Shown here: positions 46,662 through 54,351 of the stretch, piece by piece
How the letters are laid out: each line of letters starts with the position of its first letter
How positions within the stretch are numbered: the first letter of the stretch is position 1
Source: Dictyobacter arantiisoli
Lineage (GTDB): Bacteria; Chloroflexota; Ktedonobacteria; Ktedonobacterales; Ktedonobacteraceae
Length of the DNA stretch: 64,000 nucleotides
Direction: 5' to 3'
NCBI RefSeq assembly: GCF_008326305.1
Contig: NZ_BIXY01000005.1
Span: 1-64,000 of the forward strand
The notes under the pieces: generated by a model
The model's input: only the letters and a program-made list of their open reading frames with translations
Databases searched by the model: none
What the model was told of the DNA's origin: nothing
Translations under genes and position numbers: made by a program

Positions 46662-46837
46662 TTCTTGTTGCGTTTATCGTATCATGTTTTTCTCTGCATT
46701 GTCAACCGCTGAAGGAAAACAGACTTATCATGCGCCTCAACTGTCGGAAATGAAATAACGATACCTTAGCATTTTTCCACGCCAAAAAAATATTCGATTC
46801 TGGGAAATGGCACTTTTTGCCTTATTCACGCTATCTA

Positions 46838-46866
46838 TTGACATTCACACTTTTCTATGTTACCTT
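46838..46866 (+). promoter_or_regulatory. Promoter of the alpha-glucan operon
   Basis: TTGACA at 46838-46843 and TACCTT at 46861-46866 are 17 bases apart. The operator candidate at 46881 lies just past the expected transcription start, a position suited to repression. The resulting leader before the binding-protein gene would be about 450 bases long and contains no gene. Confidence 0.45.
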
Positions 46867-46880
46867 TTCTTACAGACAGT

Positions 46881-46897
46881 AGGTTAAACGTTAACCT
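46881..46897. promoter_or_regulatory. LacI-type operator candidate 2
   Basis: AGGTTAAACGTTAACCT is a quasi-palindrome around a central CG, the usual form of LacI-family sites. It sits 15 bases downstream of the -10 box. Confidence 0.65.
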
Positions 46898-46960
46898 AAA
46901 TCTATCTCTTAATTGCAGTAGGGCAAGGGAGAAACATTGTGGTTCCTTGTTCCGGTAAAC

Positions 46961-46977
46961 AGGTTTAACGTTATCCT
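46961..46977. promoter_or_regulatory. LacI-type operator candidate 3
   Basis: AGGTTTAACGTTATCCT matches the site at 46881 at 14 of 17 positions and starts exactly 80 bases after it, which would allow repressor looping between the two. Confidence 0.65.
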
Positions 46978-47330
46978 ATCAAATTGTACATTTGTGGCGT
47001 TTGGCTATTTCGTCATTGTACGACGAAATTATCTCTCTGGAGGTCGATAAGCTATGGTGCTGTCTCCATCATTTAGATACTCACGCTTTTCTAACCACAT
47101 CCCGCTCTCCGGCACGGTCCTTATTTGTGCACAGCCCCATTTGCTGCTGGCACGCAAGTGACGCGATCTTCCTGATTATCCAGCTTGTTTTTATGTTGTA
47201 TAAACCAGCGTAGAGACAACGGGACTGCTCTCCCTTTGTTCGTTGTTTTTGTTATGTTGTGGCATACACACGCTGACATGCCAACAACATGATGTTATGA
47301 CCTCATGCAGTTTTATAAGGAGACTTTATC

Positions 47331-48716
47331 ATGGATAGCACATTTCGCAAGGCACCATTTCTCGACCGTCGCGACTTTTTGCGTTACTCGGCCACCCTGG
47401 GTGCCGGTTTGATGAGCCTGGAGGCTCTGGCTGCCTGTGGCTCTACCGCTCCTGCGGCCACCACCGCCTCGGGAGGAACAGCGTCGATAAACTCGTTACC
47501 ACCGACCAATGAGCCAGACGCCGTCAAAGAATTCAATGCCACCATCCAGGCCTTCCAGAAAGCGTATCCAGGCGAAAAGATCATCGCGAAGAATGATCCC
47601 TATGATCCAACCACCTATTTTGCGAAACTGGCAGCGGGACAGGTTGAGGACGCTACAGAGAGCTACTTTACTGAACCCCCACTGATGATCCAGAAGCACG
47701 CGGCAGCTGATATTACCAGTCTGGCCAAAGGATGGAAGTATTTTGCCAGCTACGATCCAAGCATCCAATCCATTATTACCGATCCAGCCACCGGCAAGAT
47801 TTATGGAATCCCTGCAGATGGCTATGCTTTGACACTCTGGTACAATCGAAAGATGTTCTCGGCTGCTGGCCTGGATCCAGATAAGCCCCCCACCACCTGG
47901 GATCAGTTCCGCGCCTATGCTAAAGAATTGAAGACTGCGACCGTGGCGGGTTATGCTGAGACCAGCGCGCAAAATCAGGGAGGCTGGCATTTTACTAACT
48001 GGATGTATACGGCCGGCGGCGATATGCAATCCGCCGATGGAAAGAAAGCTCTCTTCAATAGCGCTCAGGGCACCAGTGTCCTCCAGTTGCTGCATGATAT
48101 GCGTTTCACAGATCAGTCAATGACCAAACAACAACTGTATACCCAGACCGATCTGTTGCAGTTATTGGCGACCAACAAGGTTGCGATGGTCGTGATGGCA
48201 CCCGATGAGATGACCAGTTTCAAATTTCAATACCAGGCAAATCTGGATAACTACGGTATTGGACCCATGCCTCAGAATGGCGGCAACGCCTCTCTCACCG
48301 GTGGTAACGTCTTTGTCTTCAATCCTAAATCAGCGCAAAATGTCCTGAAGACGGCGGTCGATTTTGTGCTCTATTCTAAATTTGATCTGGGAGCATTGGA
48401 AAACCAGTATAAAAATGCTAACTCCAATGGCCGCCTGGTTGGATTACCCATCAATGTCATTTTTGTTGGTGAATTCCGTCAGAAACTCAACGACCTTGCC
48501 AATAAGTATAAAAACGTCCCGGTGCAGAACTATCAACCCTTTGCTTCGTCCACTTTAAAGCTCCGCGCCGAGCCGCGTAACCAGACCCAAAAGATGTACG
48601 CTCAGCTTGACTCGGTTATGCAAGCAGTCTTAACGAATGCGAATGCCAATCCTCAGTCGTTATTGGATCAGGCAGCCCAGCAGTTCCAGCAAGTTCTTGA
48701 TCAGTCAGGTTCCTAG
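47331..48716 (+). CDS. Sugar ABC transporter substrate-binding lipoprotein (Tat type)
   Basis: Extracellular family 1 binding protein of 461 residues. The N-terminus has a twin-arginine motif (DRRDFLRYS) followed by a lipobox (ALAACGS, Cys at about residue 36), so it is probably exported folded and then lipid-anchored. The mature part has the usual features of oligosaccharide-binding proteins (WTGG-type replaced by TNEPDAVKEFNATIQAFQKA; GKIYGIPADGYALTLWYNRK; PPTTWDQFRAYAKELK). It should bind gluco-oligosaccharides released by the GH87-like enzyme. The stop codon is two bases before a multi-hairpin element. Confidence 0.9.
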   Translation: MDSTFRKAPFLDRRDFLRYSATLGAGLMSLEALAACGSTAPAATTASGGTASINSLPPTNEPDAVKEFNATIQAFQKAYPGEKIIAKNDPYDPTTYFAKLAAGQVEDATESYFTEPPLMIQKHAAADITSLAKGWKYFASYDPSIQSIITDPATGKIYGIPADGYALTLWYNRKMFSAAGLDPDKPPTTWDQFRAYAKELKTATVAGYAETSAQNQGGWHFTNWMYTAGGDMQSADGKKALFNSAQGTSVLQLLHDMRFTDQSMTKQQLYTQTDLLQLLATNKVAMVVMAPDEMTSFKFQYQANLDNYGIGPMPQNGGNASLTGGNVFVFNPKSAQNVLKTAVDFVLYSKFDLGALENQYKNANSNGRLVGLPINVIFVGEFRQKLNDLANKYKNVPVQNYQPFASSTLKLRAEPRNQTQKMYAQLDSVMQAVLTNANANPQSLLDQAAQQFQQVLDQSGS

Positions 48717-48718
48717 TA

Positions 48719-48851
48719 CTGCGTTACCCTTCATTTGAAAAGCGGGGATGCAAGGGGCCGCAAGCCCCTTGACTGGGGTCTGGGACTGTGCCCCAGTCTC
48801 TCTCCCATTCCCGCCGCCGCAGGCGGCACTCCTTCAAATGAAGCGTAACAG
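48719..48851. mobile_element. MITE-like element with three hairpins
   Basis: Imperfect terminal inverted repeats (48719-48739, ending CCTTCATTTGAA; 48833-48851, starting TTCAAATGAAG) enclose about 90 bases with three exact stems: CAAGGGGC/GCCCCTTG at 48751-48771, ACTGGGG/CCCCAGT at 48772-48797 and GCCGCC/GGCGGC at 48813-48827. It encodes nothing and lies within an operon, right after the binding-protein stop. The structure is typical of small non-autonomous elements. Confidence 0.65.
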
Positions 48852-48881
48852 ACCATTGGTAATAGAGAAAAGGAGCTATGT

Positions 48882-49877
48882 ATGGAACTGCATTCGCATG
48901 CATCGGTATCTGTGCCTGCGCAAGATGCACCCCCTTTGTCACAAGAAGGGAAGGAGAAGAGCACGTTGCAGAGGAAAAACTCTCGGTCGCGTCTGCAAAA
49001 TATAATGCGCGCTATCCGTCGCAGTTGGGCGGGATATCTCTTTTTACTCCCGGCCCTCGCTACGTTTCTCATCTTTGTCTGGTATCCTATTGTGCTGGGT
49101 TTCGTGATGAGTTTTCAGAATGTTGATATGATTAATCCGCCTGCCTGGGTTGGCTGGTTAAACTATCAACGTGTCCTCTCTGATCCACTCTTCGTGATTG
49201 CCTGGCGGAATACCTTTGAATTTACTATTTATGCCTTGATTTTTGGCTATATTATTCCAGTGATCCTGGCCTTGTTGATTAATGAAATGCGGCATGCCAA
49301 AAGCTTCTTTCGTCTCGCTTTCTATTTACCAGTCATGTTACCGCCTATTGTTACTGTTTTTCTCTGGCGCTGGATCTACAATCCTGATGCGGGCTTACTA
49401 AATTCATTGTTAGCCTTGCTTCATTTGCCTGCGGGTCTCTGGTTAGAGAATGCCAGCACCTCCTTGCCATCCCTGGTGGTGGTGGCCACGTGGAGCGCGG
49501 CTGGTTCTACCATCCTGATCTATCTTGCGGCCTTGCAGGGAGTATCTGCCACGCTGTATGAAGCAGCAGAGATTGATGGTTCGAATCTCTGGCAGCGTCT
49601 CTGGAATATTACGCTCCCGGCTATTCGCCCGGTGATGTTGCTGATGCTAATTCTGCAAGTGATCAGTACTATGCAAGTGTTTGTGGAGCCATTTACTATC
49701 ACTAGCGGTGGACCTCAAAACTCGACGATGACGATCCTGTTATTGATTTATAACTATGCCTTCCAGCAAGGTGAGTTTGGACGTGCCAGTGCCTCCGGCG
49801 CCATTCTCTTTCTTGTTCTTGCTGTGTTCTCACTGATCTATATGCGTATAACACGGAACTTCATGCAAGGAGATTAA
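48882..49877 (+). CDS. Sugar ABC permease, MalF type
   Basis: Membrane subunit of 331 residues. A charged cytoplasmic N-terminus of about 45 residues precedes six helices (the first is LFLLPALATFLIFVWYPIVL). The permease loop EAAEIDGSNLWQRLWNITLP is the ATPase-contact motif of carbohydrate permeases. AAAAGGAG at 48868-48875 precedes the ATG. It pairs with the MalG-type permease six bases downstream. No ATPase gene is in the locus, so it probably uses a shared MsmK/MalK-like ATPase encoded elsewhere. Confidence 0.92.
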   Translation: MELHSHASVSVPAQDAPPLSQEGKEKSTLQRKNSRSRLQNIMRAIRRSWAGYLFLLPALATFLIFVWYPIVLGFVMSFQNVDMINPPAWVGWLNYQRVLSDPLFVIAWRNTFEFTIYALIFGYIIPVILALLINEMRHAKSFFRLAFYLPVMLPPIVTVFLWRWIYNPDAGLLNSLLALLHLPAGLWLENASTSLPSLVVVATWSAAGSTILIYLAALQGVSATLYEAAEIDGSNLWQRLWNITLPAIRPVMLLMLILQVISTMQVFVEPFTITSGGPQNSTMTILLLIYNYAFQQGEFGRASASGAILFLVLAVFSLIYMRITRNFMQGD

Positions 49878-49883
49878 ATAAAG

Positions 49884-50858
49884 ATGAGTCTATTTGTAAA
49901 GGACACGCAGGAGCCAACAGTGCGGTCACGCTCGCTAAGACACAACCTTTTCCGTCGTATGCAGGATAATACGGATGCCAGTGAGCGCACGCTTATTTCA
50001 CCCCTGACGCTCCAACGTCCTGTGAGTCGTACTTTGTACTGGCTGGTGTTTATTCTGCTCGCCTTATTTACCGTGGTATCTCTGGGACCAGTTTATTGGA
50101 TGTTCAGCGGCGGCTTGAAGACCAGCAGCGAGATTTTTCAGACTCCTCCTACATTCTGGCCTGTGCATGCGCAATGGAGTAATTATGTCCAGGCCTGGCA
50201 GGTCATGGGTTTACTGCTCTATTTTACCAATACCTTACTGCTGGCCCTGGGCGCGGTAATATTACAGATTCTGGTCTCGGCTACGGCTGCCTATGCGCTT
50301 TCCAAATTGCAACCGGCCGGGAAAGATGTGATTCAGTTCTGTTTCTTTTGTACCTTGATGGTGCCGCCGGTGGCCTATCTGGTGCCACAATTTGTAAATA
50401 TCAGCAATCTTCCTTTTATCAATGTCTCACTGGTCAATTCCTGGAGTGGTGTTCTGCTGCCTGAAGCTGCCAATGCTTTTAACATCCTGATCCTCAAAAG
50501 CTTTTTTGATGGTATCCCTGCCGAACTGTCTGAAGCGGCGCGTTTAGATGGTGCGAATTCCTGGCAATTATTTCTGCGTATTATCATCCCGCTTTCTCGT
50601 CCTGCCCTGGCTGTGGTGACGATCTTCACGGTCGTGGCGACCTGGAAAGATTTCCTCTGGCCTTTATTGGTTCTGTCGGATAGTAATGTCCAGTCCTTGA
50701 TGGTGGCGCTGTATCACGAATCGCAACCCAATGCGGGTCTGCCTTTCAATTATTTTATCGCTGGACTGGTCATGGCCAGCGTGCCACCGATCCTGTTGTT
50801 CTTGCTGTTCCAACGTCAAATTATTCGCGGTATTAATTTGACCGGGCTTAAAGGATAG
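49884..50858 (+). CDS. Sugar ABC permease, MalG type
   Basis: Membrane subunit of 324 residues with six helices. A family MalG signature near the end reads SEAARLDGANSWQLFLRIII followed by PLSRPALAVVTIF. The cytoplasmic N-terminus is unusually long (about 50 residues). AAGGAG lies ahead of the ATG within the end of the MalF-type gene. Together the two permeases form the sugar channel for the binding protein at 47331. Confidence 0.92.
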   Translation: MSLFVKDTQEPTVRSRSLRHNLFRRMQDNTDASERTLISPLTLQRPVSRTLYWLVFILLALFTVVSLGPVYWMFSGGLKTSSEIFQTPPTFWPVHAQWSNYVQAWQVMGLLLYFTNTLLLALGAVILQILVSATAAYALSKLQPAGKDVIQFCFFCTLMVPPVAYLVPQFVNISNLPFINVSLVNSWSGVLLPEAANAFNILILKSFFDGIPAELSEAARLDGANSWQLFLRIIIPLSRPALAVVTIFTVVATWKDFLWPLLVLSDSNVQSLMVALYHESQPNAGLPFNYFIAGLVMASVPPILLFLLFQRQIIRGINLTGLKG

Positions 50859-51189
50859 CTCTGTGGATGATGTTTTCTGCTTCTCCTTGCCTCACGGCCC
50901 TGATGCTGTCTGCAGGGCCAGGAGGCGAGGAAACCTGGTTCGTGGTCCTCCCTGCTAAGGTGGAGGTTTTGTACATCCTGGCAGGATCGCTGTTGATGCT
51001 GTCATGATACGTAGAAGAACCACAGCAGTGCAAGATGCATTGCATGAGATACCGACATACCGTTCACCTGATGAGTCAACCAGATGATATGGTAGAAGTT
51101 GGTCAATTTTTACAAAGTAGTATATTCTCCTCCCATTTGACAGGCTGCCACTAGGGTGTGGATAAGAAGCCTGGAAAGGAAGTTGCACG
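50859..51189. other. Intergenic stretch before the GH87-like gene
   Basis: No gene is recognised. TTGACA at 51137-51142 is a possible -35 box, with only a weak -10 (GGATAA or GATAAG) about 17-18 bases on. No site like the LacI operators was found here. Confidence 0.35.
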
Positions 51190-54114
51190 ATGCACAATCC
51201 AAAGAGCAACGGGAAAAATAAAGCTCTGGGAGCATTTATTGCCTTTATCTTATTACTAAGTACAGCTGGAGTGGTTCTTACTTTTCCGCGAAGCGCGAGC
51301 GCTTCACGTTTGCCAAACGCAGCCAGCGCCACGACAGGTGGTAGTGGCGCCACGCTTCCCTATACCGAATTGGAAGCTCATAGCGCCAGCACCAACGGCA
51401 CCATCACTGGTCCTGATTATCAATTAGGGGATTTAGCCTCGGATGCCGTAGATCGTACGATTGTCCAGTTGACCTCGGGGAAATACGTTCAGTTTACCCT
51501 TCCTCAGGCCGCTAACTCGATCAATCTGCGCTATAGCATTCCCGACTCTGCCAGCGGTGGTGGTATCAATGCCTCACTTAGTGTCTATATCAATGGAGTG
51601 AAGCAGCCAAACGACCTACAGCTCACTTCGAAATATAGCTGGCTGTATGGCACGCCACAATTTTCGGATTGTAATAGCAATGGTTGGTCAGATACTCCTG
51701 GCGGCGTTGCTCATCATCAATTTGATGAAGTACATACTCTGTTACCACAGATGGCTGCCGGTACCACAGTAAAACTGCAAGTTGATTCTGAGAATACTGC
51801 TTCATGGTATGCCATTGATGTCGCTGATTTCCAGCAAGTGGCGGCAGCAATAGCCAGGCCAACCGGCGATATCTCAGTTACTGACGCGCCGTATAACGCT
51901 GATCCGACCGGTGCGGTGGATTCCACGACGGCCATCCAGAACGCCGTCAATGCTGGTGCATCCCAGGGTAAGGGTGTCTATATTCCACAAGGCAATTATC
52001 TGGTCACCAGCCACATTCTTGTCGACAATGTCACTCTAACGGGTGCTGGTCCATGGTATTCGGTCCTCGGTGGCGCTCCCTCGAGTAGCACTGGCACCGG
52101 TGTGGGCGTCTATGGAAAAGATACCTATGATGGGCCTGCTAGTGCCAATGTCAATCTGTCGAACTTTGCTGTTGAGGGCCAGATCAAAAACCGCATAGAC
52201 TGTATTCAGGACAACGGTATCGGCGGTTCACTGAACAATTCGACCATCTCTAATGTTTGGATTGAGCATACCAAGGTTGGTATGTGGTTTGATGGTCCAT
52301 TCAGTGGTCTGACCGTCACCGGCAGCCGTATTGATAGCACGACGGCTGATGGTATCAATTTCCATCGTGGTATCAGCAACTCGACCGTCTCACAGAGCAT
52401 CATTCGTGGCACTGGTGACGATGGTCTGGCGATGTGGTCTGATCTCGGTGGTGCGTCAACCGGTGACACGAGCGATACTTTCGACCATAATACTGTACAG
52501 TCGGCGTACTTAGCTAACGGTATCGCCATTTATGGTGGTGCTAGCAACAGTGCCACGAACAATATTGTCTCTGGCTCACAGTATCGCGGCGGCGGTATCA
52601 TGTTGGATTATGAAAACTTTGGCAATCCAACTGCGCCTTTTAGTGGTACTACAACGGTCTCGAACAACACTATCCAACTGGTAGCTGGTTGGGGAGATCA
52701 GGGTATCCAACAATTTGGTGCTCTCATGTTCTGGGCTGATACTGGCTCTATCAATGCGCCTTTCACAGTCTCAGGGGATGAGATCGATAACAGCTACTTT
52801 GCTGCGATTTCGTTTGATGGTGGCAATCCCATGAGTACCATCGCCTTTAGCAACGTCAACATCAATGGTGCTGAGTTTGCTTTTTCGAATAAGGTGAATA
52901 CTATAACTGGATCAGCGACCAATGTAACGGCCAGCAACTTGAGTGTGGGTAGCCTGGAGAGTTGTGAAGGCTCACAATCCTGGCAGATAACGCTGGGTTC
53001 AGGTAACACTGGTTGGAGCCCTGCGACACAGACCTGTGGCTTCCCGACCGGTACACCAACACCAGCGCCAACACCTCCTCCTGGATCAACCCCGACACCA
53101 ACGCCACCAACGCCCACGCCAACCCCGGCCCCAACCCCGACGCCTGCGCCAGGTGGGACATTAGTGAGCGCGATCAATGCTGGTGGCGCATCCTCGGGTA
53201 GTTATGTTGCTGATACCTACTATAATCAGGGCAACCAGTTTTCGGATGCTTCTACCTCGATTGATACCAGTGGGGTCGGGAGCCCTGCTCCACAATCCGT
53301 CTGGCAGACCTGTCGTTGGAACAGCGCGTTTACCTACACGATCCCTGGCCTGACGGCTGGAAAATCCTATTCCGTCCGGTTAGACTGGGCCGAATTGAGC
53401 TTCCAGGCTGCGGGACAACGCAAGTTTAACGTCGCCATCAATGGCAGTCAGGTTTTGAGTAGCTTTGATGTCTATGCGACTGCAGGCTACAAAAAGGCCG
53501 TGGCTAAAACTTTCACTACCACTGCCAATGGAAGCGGACAGATCGTGATCGCTTTCAGCCAGGGCGGTGCAGATAATCCTTTCATCAATGGCATCGAAGT
53601 CTGGGATCCTGCTGGCGGCCCGGTAACCACGCCGACCCCAACACCCACGCCGACTCCTAAGACATTGGTCACAGCCATCAACGCTGGCGGTGGTGCAAAT
53701 GGAAGCTTCGTTGCCGATACTGACTACAATCAGGGCAATCAGTTTTCGGATACCTCTACCTCCATCGATACCAGTGGCGTAACCAATCCCGCCCCGCAGG
53801 GGGTCTGGCAGACCTGTCGTTGGAATAGTTCGTTTACCTATACTATTCCAGGCTTAACCGCCGGGAAATCCTACACGGTACAGCTTGACTGGGCCGAGTT
53901 GACCTTCCAGGCTGTGGGACAGCGCAAGTTTAACGTCGCCATCAATGGTAGCTCGGTTTTGAGTAGTTTTGATGTCTACGCGACCGTAGGCTACAAAAAA
54001 GCCCTGACGAAACAGTTCACTGCCACTGCGAATAGCAGCGGTCAGATTGTAATCGCGTTTACCCAGGGTGGAGCGGACAATCCGTTTATCAACGGTATTG
54101 AAATCTACTCCTAG
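51190..54114 (+). CDS. Secreted GH87-like alpha-1,3-glucanase with two malectin domains
   Basis: Exported protein of 974 residues. A signal segment (AFIAFILLLSTAGVV) precedes a CBM35-like sandwich (about 55-225) and a right-handed beta-helix (about 230-610) like mycodextranase/alpha-1,3-glucanase. Asp387 (TADGINFHRG), Asp410 and Asp411 (GTGDDGLAMWS) are spaced like the three catalytic aspartates of GH87. A Pro-Thr linker (53050-53157) leads to a malectin/CBM57-type domain (53158-53616), a second linker and a second, very similar malectin domain (53666-54114). It should cut alpha-1,3-glucan outside the cell, giving sugars for the ABC importer upstream. The pectate-lyase-like fold leaves some doubt about exact specificity. 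Confidence 0.75.
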   Translation: MHNPKSNGKNKALGAFIAFILLLSTAGVVLTFPRSASASRLPNAASATTGGSGATLPYTELEAHSASTNGTITGPDYQLGDLASDAVDRTIVQLTSGKYVQFTLPQAANSINLRYSIPDSASGGGINASLSVYINGVKQPNDLQLTSKYSWLYGTPQFSDCNSNGWSDTPGGVAHHQFDEVHTLLPQMAAGTTVKLQVDSENTASWYAIDVADFQQVAAAIARPTGDISVTDAPYNADPTGAVDSTTAIQNAVNAGASQGKGVYIPQGNYLVTSHILVDNVTLTGAGPWYSVLGGAPSSSTGTGVGVYGKDTYDGPASANVNLSNFAVEGQIKNRIDCIQDNGIGGSLNNSTISNVWIEHTKVGMWFDGPFSGLTVTGSRIDSTTADGINFHRGISNSTVSQSIIRGTGDDGLAMWSDLGGASTGDTSDTFDHNTVQSAYLANGIAIYGGASNSATNNIVSGSQYRGGGIMLDYENFGNPTAPFSGTTTVSNNTIQLVAGWGDQGIQQFGALMFWADTGSINAPFTVSGDEIDNSYFAAISFDGGNPMSTIAFSNVNINGAEFAFSNKVNTITGSATNVTASNLSVGSLESCEGSQSWQITLGSGNTGWSPATQTCGFPTGTPTPAPTPPPGSTPTPTPPTPTPTPAPTPTPAPGGTLVSAINAGGASSGSYVADTYYNQGNQFSDASTSIDTSGVGSPAPQSVWQTCRWNSAFTYTIPGLTAGKSYSVRLDWAELSFQAAGQRKFNVAINGSQVLSSFDVYATAGYKKAVAKTFTTTANGSGQIVIAFSQGGADNPFINGIEVWDPAGGPVTTPTPTPTPTPKTLVTAINAGGGANGSFVADTDYNQGNQFSDTSTSIDTSGVTNPAPQGVWQTCRWNSSFTYTIPGLTAGKSYTVQLDWAELTFQAVGQRKFNVAINGSSVLSSFDVYATVGYKKALTKQFTATANSSGQIVIAFTQGGADNPFINGIEIYS

Positions 54115-54134
54115 TAGAGCCATCTAGCGATCTG

Positions 54135-54249
54135 GATGTACGAAGGCGGGGAGGGCCTGCGCGAACTCGTAAAGGTTCTTCATCGGCTTCGTACATCGCT
54201 TTTGTATAGTAAAAGTACTGAAAAAAGTTCATTTTCTGTCTGTACAGAC
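54135..54249. promoter_or_regulatory. Hairpin and palindrome upstream of the GH31 gene
   Basis: GATGTACGAAG (54135-54145) and CTTCGTACATC (54187-54197) are an exact inverted repeat enclosing a 41-base loop after the GH87-like gene. GTCTGTACAGAC at 54238-54249 is an exact palindrome 103 bases before the GH31 start; its core 11 bases also occur upstream of the cellulase gene at 28578-28588. Confidence 0.45.
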
Positions 54250-54351
54250 CGATAATTTCTGGCGACGAAGAGGAACAGAGCGCTGGATGGCTACTCATGA
54301 ATAATGTACAGGCACGATAGAGAGACATTTAGTGGAAAGAGAAATGTATTT

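Noticed and set aside
48731-49072. Minus-strand frame across the multi-hairpin element
   Set aside because: It reads through inverted repeats and into the permease gene start; no ribosome site or domain supports it.
52794-53177. Minus-strand frame rich in Gly-Val within the GH87-like gene
   Set aside because: It is the complement of the Pro-Thr linker codons and has no independent support.
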